A stretch of DNA of 64,000 nt from Rhodobium orientis. GTDB taxonomy: Bacteria > Pseudomonadota > Alphaproteobacteria > Rhizobiales > Rhodobiaceae. The stretch is from NCBI RefSeq assembly GCF_003258835.1, contig NZ_NPEV01000028.1, positions 1-64,000 on the forward strand, written 5' to 3'. The notes beneath the pieces were generated by a model. That model did no database searches, was not told the DNA's origin, and saw only the letters and a program-made list of their open reading frames with translations. This document shows, in pieces, positions 38,688 through 46,753 of this stretch. The number at the start of each line of letters is the position of its first letter. Position 1 is the stretch's first letter. Made by a program: the position numbers and the translations under genes.

Positions 38688-38875
38688 GTCACAACCACCC
38701 GGAGCTTGGACGAACAAACGGCCCGCAGGCCTTCATAGACCGCCTTCTGTGCCTCCTCATCGGGGCAGACGACAATCACGCCGTATTGCTCCTTGTATCG
38801 GGTTCCGCGCGGTTTTCCCGGTGCGCCGTCGGGCAAACAAGGGAGCGCGCCGGACCGGGCTTTTTCTTCAGCCAC
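38684..38875 (-). CDS. 63-residue phage protein of unknown function between com and the ATPase-GNAT gene
   Basis: The small protein has a GTG start with a perfect-distance AAGGAGG (38882-38888) and ends in an ATGA overlap with the next gene, so it is real and coupled. The core RGTRYKEQYGVIVVCPDEEA is probably a compact beta-alpha domain. I recognise no enzyme motif. Its ribosome-binding region is paired in a hairpin, so its translation, and by coupling that of the two genes after it, is probably controlled by Com. Confidence 0.65.
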   Translation of the reverse strand: MAEEKARSGALPCLPDGAPGKPRGTRYKEQYGVIVVCPDEEAQKAVYEGLRAVCSSKLRVVVT

Positions 38876-38946
38876 AAGAGGCCTCCTTTTTCAAAGACGC
38901 TCGCGGGCGTTCGCTCGGTTTTTCTGGGAGGGCTCGGGGCCTCTTG
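38875..38946 (-). promoter_or_regulatory. Translation-blocking hairpin between com and the next gene
   Basis: In the mRNA (minus strand), CAAGAGGCC (38938-38946) is perfectly complementary to GGCCTCTTG (38875-38883). The 3' arm contains the last two bases of the Shine-Dalgarno AAGGAGG, the whole spacer and the G of the GTG start. The 54-base loop carries a smaller ACGC/GCGT hairpin. In Mu, the zinc-finger protein Com opens a comparable structure at the mom start. Confidence 0.65.
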
Positions 38947-38955
38947 GGGGACCGG

Positions 38956-39126
38956 TCAGGGCCGGGTTTCGCGCCGGGCGGCTCCGGTCTTTTCGGGCCT
39001 AGCAGGAGGTCCGAATCTATTGATGTCGCCGCATCGGCGGCACTTGATTTCTATCACGTTTCCAAGGCGATTTGAATCCGCCTTGAAGAGCAGCGCGTCG
39101 CAGGCACTACAGCGTATGGACTCCAT
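38956..39126 (-). CDS. com: Com-like zinc-finger translational regulator
   Basis: The 56-residue protein MESIRCSACDALLFKAD... has C6/C9 and C29/C32 pairs forming a zinc finger. It closely follows the N-terminus of Mu Com, the protein that binds mom mRNA and lets it be translated. Length and C-terminal basic tail agree with the family. It lies 80 bases upstream of the 63-aa gene, with a hairpin between. Three GANTC sites (39119, 39132, 39143) cluster at its start codon. The Shine-Dalgarno is weak. Confidence 0.85.
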   Translation of the reverse strand: MESIRCSACDALLFKADSNRLGNVIEIKCRRCGDINRFGPPARPEKTGAARRETRP

Positions 39127-39516
39127 ATGAGGACTCGTCGTTGAATCCCCCCGCCGTGCATGTGTGTGGACGGCAGCGGCGGGGACGGCGTTGTGCTTCA
39201 TGGCGTCGGCCGGGACTGAGTTGGCGCTTGGCCCGGCGCTTGGAGCGCTGCAACGCTCCGGGCTCCCCGCTCCTTTGAGCAGGCGAACGGCAAATGGGTT
39301 GGACCCGAAAATGGCTTTGATCCGAAAGAAGCCGCGCTTCGTCGCAGTTCTCCTTCGGTTAATCATCGTGTTTTTGGTCGGCGGCATCACACTGATTGTC
39401 GCCGGTCACGTGATGGGGCTCGATTCGTCGGCCGTGCTCAGTTCGGCCCAGAAAGCGTTTTGCCGATGGTGGATGGCAAACTGGAAGACGGCCGCGCATG
39501 CGCCCGCGAGTGGATC

Positions 39517-40137
39517 ATGTCCTTGGGGCCGATCGTCGGTGCTTTGTTGGCCGTTCTTGCTGCCACTCTGGCAGCCCGACCGGTTTGGCGGCAGTTGCGA
39601 ATTCAAACGCGCCGGGAACTCATTGAGGAACTCCGACTGACCTACAAAGAGCACGAGAAATACAAGCAAGCGCTTGCCGTCGTCGAACGGTTTGATTTCC
39701 CCCGCCGACGCGTGGTGGACGCCCTCATCAAAGTGAAAATAGGCGACTACGCTCCGACCATGACGGTTGACCAGGTGAGAACAGCCACGGAGGAGATAAA
39801 AGCTGTATCCCACGAGATCGCGGAGCGACAAATCGATGACACAATAGAAATTGGCCAGCTTTTCGGTGCCCGTGACGGGCTTTTGGACGCTCTTAATGAT
39901 CTGCGTGAGTTCGTTGACTCCGACGGGGCCGAATTGGTAGCGGCCGCTTTTGTCGGTCCCAAATTGAATGGCAAGCATCCGACGCCGCAAGAAACGGCCG
40001 CCATCGAAGAAGGCCTCAAACAGCGCGTCGAGAGTGCAAGAGAGGCCTGCAATCATTATATTGCTGCCATAGTAGAAAATGCGAAAGGAATCCGCCGAGA
40101 AATCGAAAAGGTCAGCAACGGCCTGTTCGAAGCCTGA
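39517..40137 (+). CDS. Membrane-anchored helical protein on the opposite strand, unknown function
   Basis: The 206-residue protein has an N-terminal membrane segment (GPIVGALLAVLAATLAA) followed by long charged helices with LRLTYKEHEKYKQALAVVERFDF and a C-terminal coiled-coil-like stretch. It is on the plus strand inside a minus-strand phage operon and has lower GC than its neighbours, as expected of an accessory (moron) gene. The frame is open back to a TTG at 39460. Upstream, another frame (39311-39640) encodes a plausible membrane helix (VLLRLIIVFLVGGITLIVAG) before it degrades. The pair may be overlapping small membrane genes or one gene with a frameshift. Confidence 0.55.
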   Translation: MSLGPIVGALLAVLAATLAARPVWRQLRIQTRRELIEELRLTYKEHEKYKQALAVVERFDFPRRRVVDALIKVKIGDYAPTMTVDQVRTATEEIKAVSHEIAERQIDDTIEIGQLFGARDGLLDALNDLREFVDSDGAELVAAAFVGPKLNGKHPTPQETAAIEEGLKQRVESAREACNHYIAAIVENAKGIRREIEKVSNGLFEA

Positions 40138-40169
40138 AGCGGGCTGACGAAAAATCCACAGCGGCACGC

Positions 40170-41180
40170 TCACGTCCCACCCCCCTTCTTCACCTTGAAA
40201 TCCACCGTGCTCAGATAGGTCTCGGCGAACTCGTGGCGCACCTCGTTGGCGAGCCAGGTCTTGCTCATCGATGCGCGGAAGCCTGATAGGATGAGGTCGG
40301 CGCCGGCGGCGGCTTCCGGGTCGCCATCGAAGGTGACAGAGCCGACGGCGGTCTCCGACGATAGCCGCTCGCCCTCCGATTTTGCCGCCCGTTCGGCTTC
40401 GTCCTTCGAGGCGTAGGGGTGACGCAGGCGCCATTCCGGCCCTTCCAGCCCGGTTTCGGCCGTCTCCGGCACGTAGAGGCCTTTCTTGCGGTCGAACCAG
40501 CGGGTGCCGACCTTGCCGTATTGCGGCCGGGGATCCGGCGTGAAGGTCCAGTTGCTGCACTCGGACTTGTGCTTGCGGATCGCCGGCAGCGCGCTGCCGG
40601 AAACCGAGCCGGTGCCGCGCGCAACGAGCAGCATCTTGTTGTCCTTGTAGGTGTAGACCGCGCCGATGCGGTCGCCGATGCGGGTGCAGAAATCGTGCAC
40701 CGACTGGCCGTTGCGCAACAGGTACTTGCCGTCGCCGAGGGGCAGACTCTTAAGCGAAGGGCTGATTTCGAGCCCGAGGCCGTGGCGCTTCGCGAGTTCG
40801 CCGAACACCTTGTCCACGGTCGGATCGTCGAAATGCTCGGAAAGCGGCTCCTTCAGGTCGGCGCGCATGTCGGCGCCGCGGGCGGTGACGGTCAGGAACT
40901 CGCCGCCGTCGCCGCCCTCGATCTGCGGCGGCTTGTCGACGATGAAGGTGCCGGACTTATAGAGCTGCAGGTCGGCATAACCCATCCGGACGGAGACCAC
41001 CGCGCCGATCCGCGGCTCCTCGATGCGGTTTCCCTCATCGTCGAAACGCGCCTCGAAGCTGTCGGCCTCCGGGTTGCCGAACACGTCGGTGATGGTGGCC
41101 GACACCAGGAGGTTATAGAAAACCGACGACACCGGTTTGCCGTCGATCGCCACCTCTATGACAGGCTTCAATCCGATCAT
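40170..41180 (-). CDS. Phage late control D / VgrG-Pvc8-type tail spike hub protein
   Basis: The 336-residue protein is a P2 gpD-type baseplate hub. It has DVFGNPEADSFEARFDDEGNRI and VSVRMGYAD-type beta domains, and a C-terminal VDFKVKKGGGT. Such proteins form the central hub of contractile tails. A GTG at 41192 and an ATG at 41180 are both possible; the ATG leaves a 2-base gap to the tail X gene. Confidence 0.87.
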   Translation of the reverse strand: MIGLKPVIEVAIDGKPVSSVFYNLLVSATITDVFGNPEADSFEARFDDEGNRIEEPRIGAVVSVRMGYADLQLYKSGTFIVDKPPQIEGGDGGEFLTVTARGADMRADLKEPLSEHFDDPTVDKVFGELAKRHGLGLEISPSLKSLPLGDGKYLLRNGQSVHDFCTRIGDRIGAVYTYKDNKMLLVARGTGSVSGSALPAIRKHKSECSNWTFTPDPRPQYGKVGTRWFDRKKGLYVPETAETGLEGPEWRLRHPYASKDEAERAAKSEGERLSSETAVGSVTFDGDPEAAAGADLILSGFRASMSKTWLANEVRHEFAETYLSTVDFKVKKGGGT

Positions 41181-41182
41181 GG

Positions 41183-41440
41183 TCAGTCCCACAGCCGGAC
41201 AGTTTCGGCGTCCGCCTCGACGGTGAATTCCGGCAGGACGAAGGTCTTGCCGAGCGGAAGGACTTCGCCGATCGCGGCGAGGCCGGGATTGGCATCAAAG
41301 GTGGCATCGACATATTTCCGCAGCCGGCCGGCCTTGACCCGGTCGCCGAGGACGATCCAGGCGAACTCGAAGCAGATCTGGTCGACAGTGGCGTCCTCGA
41401 CGGTGACGCGGACCGGTTGGCGCGGCAGCACGAGAGCCAT
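41183..41440 (-). CDS. Phage tail protein X
   Basis: The 85-residue P2 gpX-type protein has a LysM-like core (TVDQICFEFAWIVLGDRVKAG) and ends EVLPLGKTFVLPEF. It fits the usual size and order between U and D. The ATG at 41440 overlaps the upstream stop by one base. Confidence 0.85.
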   Translation of the reverse strand: MALVLPRQPVRVTVEDATVDQICFEFAWIVLGDRVKAGRLRKYVDATFDANPGLAAIGEVLPLGKTFVLPEFTVEADAETVRLWD

Positions 41441-41862
41441 CAGAAAAGCCCCCATCGTCCGCTGAGGCCCGGTTTCGGCTTGACCTCGATCTCGTAGGAG
41501 ACCTCGCGGCCGAGGCCGTCCTGGCCGATCTCCTCGTCGCTGGTGGAGATTCTAAGCAGCACGACCATGCCGAAAACGCTGGCCGCCGTTCCCGTGAAGC
41601 CGGCCCAGCCGATAAGGCTCACCGGCTTTCCGGCGCTCAGCGTGGTCTTTACGGCTTCCAACTCCGTGCGCCCGCCGAACTCCTGGGGAAACAAGAGGCC
41701 GGATATGGTGATCGGGTTCTCGCCGAAGCCGGTCAACTGCGCGCCCGGCCGGCTGCCAAAATGGGGGATCGCCGGCCAGTTGGCGGAGACCTCGGCCTCA
41801 AGCCGCTGGTAGTTGAGCGGCATGATGTCGAAGATGTGGGGACCCAGCGCAAGGAGCGGCAC
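41440..41862 (-). CDS. Phage tail terminator-like protein U
   Basis: The 140-residue protein matches P2 gpU: MPLLALGPHIFDI.PLNYQRLEAEV near the start, then RPGAQLTGFGENPITISGLLFPQEFGG. It probably caps or connects the tail. The start codon overlaps the tape-measure stop, so the genes are translationally coupled. Confidence 0.88.
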   Translation of the reverse strand: MPLLALGPHIFDIMPLNYQRLEAEVSANWPAIPHFGSRPGAQLTGFGENPITISGLLFPQEFGGRTELEAVKTTLSAGKPVSLIGWAGFTGTAASVFGMVVLLRISTSDEEIGQDGLGREVSYEIEVKPKPGLSGRWGLF

Positions 41863-44258
41863 TATTCCGTCCCCCCGTGCAGGGCGCCGGTGCGCGCCTT
41901 GGAGACGGCTGCGCCGAGCTGCCGGCGGACCTCGCCGGCGACGGCCTTGGGATCGGTGACCCCGGAAATGCTGATTGGCGCATTGACGGTGACGTAGGGC
42001 GGCCGTTTGTCGATCAGCTGCGCCTTGATGTGGGTTTCCAGCTTCTGGATCGCCTTGTTGTCGCTGCCCTGGAAGAGCTTGCTGTAGTCCTCCACGGTTG
42101 GCGGGAGGTCTTGCGTCTTTGTGCCTCGCGCCGGCTTCGGCCGGGGCACCGGGCCGCGCGACGCGGCTGGAAGTTCCGGCTTGGGTTCCGGCAACCGCTC
42201 ATGCACCGCGTCCACCGATCCGGCGGCGTCGCGCTTTTTCAACTCACGGATCGTGTCGTTGATTTCCCGGATCTTGGCGGTCAACTGGTCCATAGCCGAG
42301 AACTGATCCGCCATGCGCTCAAGTTCCGACCGAGCCTCGGCGTTCTTGCCGCGGAGCGTTTCGCCGAGTTGGTAAAGCCGCGCCGTGATGTCTTCGGCGG
42401 AGATATCGCCTTCGGAGAACGAGCGGACAAGGTCTCGGACCTGGCGAATCTGGTCGGTGGATAGGCCCGTGAAGGGTCCGGATGATCCGACCGGCTCTCG
42501 GCCCGATGCCTTGCGGATGCGCTCCGCCCGTTCCAGCTCCTGCTCGGCCGATCGCAGCGCGAGCTTTGCCCTTTCGTCCGTGAGATCCGCGACCTCCTTT
42601 CGGTCGGCCTCCAACTCGGCGAGCTTGTCCTTGGCCTGGGAAAGCGCTCGTGCCTTCTCCGATTTCGTCAGTTCGTTGATCTTATCGGCGGCTTGCCCGG
42701 CGATGTCGGCAAACCCCTTCAACGTCAGACCGTGCTTTTCGGCGGCTTCCATGGCGCGGCCGTGGGCGTCTGGAAGCGCGGAAAGCTCGCGGATCAGCTC
42801 AAAAATCGCAGCGACGGCGCCGGCGCCCGCCACAAGGCGGGCCGCCCGGCCGAGCCCGCCCAAGTAGCCAACGAGCTTGGACAAAGGAGCGACATTTATT
42901 CCGTTGTCGAACTTGGCAAATAGAGAGATGAGCCGGATCAGAGGCCCGCTCACCAGCTCCATGCCGTAGCGCAGCACGCGAGATGCAACGCCGAAGGCGA
43001 GCAACCCGGCAGTCAGGTTTACGACGTTCTCGGTCAGCTCCGGATGGACCTCGGAAAAGGCCAGGACACCCGCCGTCATCTCGCCGAAAAGTTCCAGCCC
43101 GTCCTGGACGGTTGGCAGCATGATGTCGCCGAGGGTGATGGCAAGCTCGGCGGCCCGGTTCTTGGCCAGTTGCCATTGCTGCAGGCGGGTCTTCAGCCGC
43201 TTGGCGAATTCGTCCTCGACCGATCCCGCATAGTCGGCCTCCTTCGCGACCAGGCCGTAGGCTTGGCGGAGAAGGCCGAGGTTGTTGAGGAGCTTGTTGA
43301 AATCGTCGGTGAAGTCCTGGCCGGCGAGTTCCTTCATGATGAAGTCGCGTTCTTCGTGCTTCGAAACCCGCTCCAGGAGGTCGAGCAACGCCGGGACGCC
43401 TTCGGTCTTCAGACGCCTGGAAAACTCCTTGCGATTGAGGCCGATCATCTCGAAGGCGGCGAGGAGATTCTTGCCGGTGCCGGCATGAATGCGGTTTGAA
43501 AGGGCATTGACGGCACGTGAGGCGACTTCGGCCTGGGTGCCGGCAGCAATGAAGGCGGTGCCAAGTCCGGCCATCTCCGTCGCGGTGTGGCCAAGCCCGG
43601 GCGCGGCGCCGGCCGCCCGGCGCAGGAAATTGATGATCTCCGGTGCCTTTGCCGCCATGTTGTTGGAGAGATGGTTGGCAGCGTCGCCGGTGCGCTCGAT
43701 ACCCTCCTGGGTGAGTTGGTAGACGTTCCTGATCTTGGCGAAGTTCTCGCCGGTGTCGCGGGCGAGCATGTCGAAGGCGACGCTCGCCTTGGCCGTGAAT
43801 TTGGTGAAAGCCTCGGCAGTCTCCTGGGGGATACCCGCCTGCAGTGCCTCGGCGAGGATCTCCGCCATGCCCTTTGCCGAGACAGGGATCTCCGACGTGG
43901 TCGTCAGCAGGAATTTCTTGAAGTCGGCAAGCCGCTCGCGCGACCCTTGGAAGACCTTGTCGACCTCCGCAAAGGCGTCCTCAAACTGAGCGGACATCTT
44001 CACAGGCGTGAAGATGGTCATCGCCATGGCAGCCGCATCGAGGAGCTTGCCGCGTGCCCGATTGAGGCGCTGCTCGTGGGTGCGGATCGCCTCGTCGATG
44101 TTGTTGGCGGAAAGCGTTGAGCGAAGACCGTCGGCAAAGCCGCGTTTCGCCTGACCGACAACGCCGGCGATGCCGGCAAGGGCCTTCTTTCCGTGCTCGA
44201 CCTTGTCGACGCCGCGGGTCAGAAAGTCGACGAGGACGCCGACGCGCATGTCACCCAT
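41862..44258 (-). CDS. Phage tail tape-measure protein
   Basis: The 798-residue protein has the P2 gpT-like form: N-terminal helical region, a tail-tape-measure core domain (AQFEDAFAEVDKVFQGSRERLADFKKFLLTTTSEIPVS), hydrophobic segments in the middle and long coiled coils. It sets tail length. The start at 44258 overlaps the end of the E' frame by 8 bases. The 798 codons imply a moderate-length tail. Confidence 0.92.
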   Translation of the reverse strand: MGDMRVGVLVDFLTRGVDKVEHGKKALAGIAGVVGQAKRGFADGLRSTLSANNIDEAIRTHEQRLNRARGKLLDAAAMAMTIFTPVKMSAQFEDAFAEVDKVFQGSRERLADFKKFLLTTTSEIPVSAKGMAEILAEALQAGIPQETAEAFTKFTAKASVAFDMLARDTGENFAKIRNVYQLTQEGIERTGDAANHLSNNMAAKAPEIINFLRRAAGAAPGLGHTATEMAGLGTAFIAAGTQAEVASRAVNALSNRIHAGTGKNLLAAFEMIGLNRKEFSRRLKTEGVPALLDLLERVSKHEERDFIMKELAGQDFTDDFNKLLNNLGLLRQAYGLVAKEADYAGSVEDEFAKRLKTRLQQWQLAKNRAAELAITLGDIMLPTVQDGLELFGEMTAGVLAFSEVHPELTENVVNLTAGLLAFGVASRVLRYGMELVSGPLIRLISLFAKFDNGINVAPLSKLVGYLGGLGRAARLVAGAGAVAAIFELIRELSALPDAHGRAMEAAEKHGLTLKGFADIAGQAADKINELTKSEKARALSQAKDKLAELEADRKEVADLTDERAKLALRSAEQELERAERIRKASGREPVGSSGPFTGLSTDQIRQVRDLVRSFSEGDISAEDITARLYQLGETLRGKNAEARSELERMADQFSAMDQLTAKIREINDTIRELKKRDAAGSVDAVHERLPEPKPELPAASRGPVPRPKPARGTKTQDLPPTVEDYSKLFQGSDNKAIQKLETHIKAQLIDKRPPYVTVNAPISISGVTDPKAVAGEVRRQLGAAVSKARTGALHGGTE

Positions 44259-44915
44259 CAGCCGTCTCCGTCGTCACCAGGCGATCGAGGGCCGCGGCGG
44301 CCTGAAGGAACTCCCACCACGGCTGATCGTCGAAGGCGCCCGGACGCTGCCGGTAGGCAAGGCTCAGTCGCGCTTCAAGATCGAAGACAGCTGCGACGGG
44401 CTGTCGATAAAAAAACCGACGAGTGCCTTGGCGACCTCCCAAAGGTCGAGCGGATCGAGATCGTCGATGACCGCGGCCGGCTGCGAACAGAGATCGCCGA
44501 GGAGCGCCGAAAGCCCGTCGAGCCGATCCGGCGACAACAGGAGGGCAATGACTTCGCCGCCGATCTCTTCCAGACGGCCCTCCTTGGTGAGGTTTTCCGC
44601 CCGATCCTCGCCGGCCAGCGTCTTGATGATCTCCGGACCGAGGAGCGCAATCAGCTGCTTGACGTGGCGCACCCGCGGCCGGCGCATGACGAGCTGGCCG
44701 ACCTGCTCGACCTTGCCGCCGTCGATGACCTTGTCGGCAGGAACCGACAGCGGGATGGTCGTGTGCGTTGCCCGCTGCGGCCGGGCGGCAGATCCGGCCT
44801 CGGCCTTTTGCGGGGCCGCCTGGGCCTCGGCCGGCTTCGCGGCGGCGGGCGCGGCCGGGCGTTCCGGCGCGGCGGCGTCGGCCGGCGCGAAGGCTCTCGT
44901 CTCGGGACCGGCCAT
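44251..44915 (-). CDS. Predicted E-E' frameshift fusion of the tail assembly chaperone
   Basis: The heptamer T TTT TTT is read from complement 44409-44415, in frame as GGT TTT TTT. A -1 slip after codon 169 changes the next codon from ATC to TAT. Translation would continue for 52 more residues (YRQPVAAVFDLEARLSLAYR...), ending at 44251, 8 bases inside the tape-measure start. The extension contains WWEFLQAAAALDR, typical of the T-part of tail chaperone pairs. The fusion would be 221 residues. Such -1 frameshifts are known in P2 (E/E') and lambda (G/GT). Confidence 0.8.
44364..44915 (-). CDS. Tail assembly chaperone E (unshifted product)
   Basis: The 183-residue protein lies between the tail tube and tape-measure genes, the gpE position in P2 and gp41-like proteins in Mu. 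The N-terminus is Ala/Pro-rich and low complexity. The C-terminal half contains the chaperone domain (VDQVGQLVMRRPRVRHVKQLIALLGPE-like, i.e. a GpE/gp41 tail-assembly pattern). Near its end, codons 168-169 are TTT TTT preceded by a T, the slippery heptamer for the E/E' frameshift. The start overlaps the tail-tube stop by one base. Confidence 0.85.
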   Translation of the reverse strand: MAGPETRAFAPADAAAPERPAAPAAAKPAEAQAAPQKAEAGSAARPQRATHTTIPLSVPADKVIDGGKVEQVGQLVMRRPRVRHVKQLIALLGPEIIKTLAGEDRAENLTKEGRLEEIGGEVIALLLSPDRLDGLSALLGDLCSQPAAVIDDLDPLDLWEVAKALVGFFIDSPSQLSSILKRD

Positions 44916-45448
44916 CACGCGCCTCCCACACGGGCAAACAGGCGCCGGGAGCGGCCCTTGTTGATCTGCTGGAAGTTCCAGATCTGCCAGCCGCCGAGCT
45001 TGAAGTTGAAGCGGTGCATGACTCGGCCGTCCCACATCTCGGTGTAGTTCCAGATCGAGCCGATCGTGTAGTCGTAGCCGGCGGCATTGTCGGATTTCAT
45101 GTTCTCCGGCTCCATCTTGATGAGCCGGCCCTTCATGTCGACGGCGTGCTCGTGTTCGGCGCCGCCGTCCTCGTCGACGACGTGCTTGATGCCGGAAAAA
45201 TCGTGACGGACGCCAGGCGGGCCGCCGACCATTCCCATCACCGCCGGGGTGTGGGAGATGACCTTGAACGGCGTCGACAGCGCCTTGATGCCGAGGCCGG
45301 TGATGTCGATCTCAAGGTCGCCGCCACCCGGCTGAAAGGTCTTGGTCTTTTCCCCCAGTCCGGCGAGCCGCAATTCCTCGATATCGATGGCGAGGTTGAT
45401 ATTGTCGTTGATGATGAGGGTGAAGCCGCGAAGCAGTCTGAGCGACAT
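44915..45448 (-). CDS. Phage major tail tube protein (FII)
   Basis: The 177-residue protein is a P2 FII-type tail tube: RGFTLIINDNINLAIDIEELRLAGLGEKTKTFQPGGGD at the start and YDYTIGSIWNYTEMWDGRVMHRFNFKLGGW near the end. It forms the inner tube of the contractile tail. It follows the sheath gene by 15 bases. Confidence 0.93.
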   Translation of the reverse strand: MSLRLLRGFTLIINDNINLAIDIEELRLAGLGEKTKTFQPGGGDLEIDITGLGIKALSTPFKVISHTPAVMGMVGGPPGVRHDFSGIKHVVDEDGGAEHEHAVDMKGRLIKMEPENMKSDNAAGYDYTIGSIWNYTEMWDGRVMHRFNFKLGGWQIWNFQQINKGRSRRLFARVGGA

Positions 45449-45463
45449 GGTGATCTCCTGGCG

Positions 45464-46753
45464 TTAGGCCGCAAGGCTGAGGTAGTCGTCGACCGTGCGC
45501 TCGAAGCTCACGGCGATCCGCTCGTTGATCGCGGTGGCGAGATCGTTGAAATAGGCCTCGTTGCGGCGCGACCCGAAGATCAGGTCCTCAAGCGGCGGCG
45601 CCTCCTCGGCGTCGAAGTCGACGCGCAACTTGCCGAGGCGCAGCGAGGAATTGGTGTTGACCTCGCGGTCCCAGAACACTTCGCCGCCGAGGATGGCGCC
45701 GACCGAAGGCGCCTTCAGCTCGTCCAGGAAATTTTGGGTGGAGCGCATCACCGAAATGACGTGCTGGGGCGAGATGTTCTGGTCGTTGGCCCAAGGACGG
45801 AACGACCGCACCATCGACTTCTCGATCGAGGCGCGGGTGCGCACCACGTTGATGAACACCCAGAGCGGATCGAGGGACGCAGTGCGGTTGCCCCACAGGA
45901 TGCGGCCGTTGGCTGAATAGGCGCCGCCGGCCTGCTGCACGACCTTTGCCGGGATGAAGGTGGCGATGCCGTTCTCGTTGAGATAGTTCGCCTCGTGGTC
46001 GATCTCTCCGTCGAAGAAAGAGACCGGTCGGGCGATGCCGAGGACGCCGTGCGCCTCCTGGTTGGAGGGCGACCAGTAGACGCCGCCCTTTTCCTTGTCC
46101 TTCTTCACCATCAGGCCGGCAACCACCGGCGAGGCCGGCTTGGCGACAATCTCCGTGCCACCTTCGGGAAGGACGCGGACGTAGGGATCGACCAGATAGG
46201 TGAAGCGGGAGGCGAAGTCGGCCCGGTATTCCAGGGAGTCCTCCTTGGTTGGGCCGCCGGTGTCGAAGACGGAAATCGCCATCAACTTGTCGCCGACCTG
46301 CTCGAGCGCATCGGCCACCGGGTTCTTGGCGTTGTCGACCCGGCCGGCCACAAAGCCGGGGCAGATCAGGATGTCCGGCTCCTTGCCGACATGGCCGAGC
46401 GCATAGGAGAGCGCGTGAACGCCGGTCATCGAGGCGGCCGAGCCCATCAGCTTTGTCCGGGTGGCGTCGATGTCGGCCCCTTCCTCTACGACCGAAAGAA
46501 CGATCGACGCCTCAATGCCCTGGGCCTTCACCAGGTTGATCACGTCACGGACGGTGCCGGTGGCGCCGAGCTTGGCGACGGTCTCGGTATCGTGGGTGAA
46601 AAAATGGAACGGCTCGTCGCGCGGGATGCTCAGATCGGCATCCGGTGCTGTGACGACGGCCCCGATATTTGACTGGTCGGCAACCTCGATCGGCCGGGCG
46701 TCGTCGCCGAGCCGCAGGACGCGGGTGCCATGGTTGAAATCGCTTGTCGGCAT
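45464..46753 (-). CDS. Phage tail sheath protein (FI)
   Basis: The 429-residue protein has the P2 FI-type opening SDFNHGTRVLRL, a middle subtilisin-like sheath domain (ILICPGFVAGRVDN) and a C-terminal region with FINVVRTRASIEKSMVRSF. It forms the contractile sheath. The ATG at 46753 marks the conserved start; a GTG 19 codons upstream would read through a perfect inverted repeat and is less likely. A hairpin touches this start, and a palindrome shared with the protease promoter region lies 60 bases upstream. Confidence 0.92.
   Translation of the reverse strand: MPTSDFNHGTRVLRLGDDARPIEVADQSNIGAVVTAPDADLSIPRDEPFHFFTHDTETVAKLGATGTVRDVINLVKAQGIEASIVLSVVEEGADIDATRTKLMGSAASMTGVHALSYALGHVGKEPDILICPGFVAGRVDNAKNPVADALEQVGDKLMAISVFDTGGPTKEDSLEYRADFASRFTYLVDPYVRVLPEGGTEIVAKPASPVVAGLMVKKDKEKGGVYWSPSNQEAHGVLGIARPVSFFDGEIDHEANYLNENGIATFIPAKVVQQAGGAYSANGRILWGNRTASLDPLWVFINVVRTRASIEKSMVRSFRPWANDQNISPQHVISVMRSTQNFLDELKAPSVGAILGGEVFWDREVNTNSSLRLGKLRVDFDAEEAPPLEDLIFGSRRNEAYFNDLATAINERIAVSFERTVDDYLSLAA

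Noticed and set aside
39311-39640. Separate gene in the frame overlapping the plus-strand membrane protein
   Set aside because: The first part encodes a plausible membrane helix, but after about 39,440 the frame becomes Trp/Cys-rich and overlaps the better frame. I kept it only as a comment.
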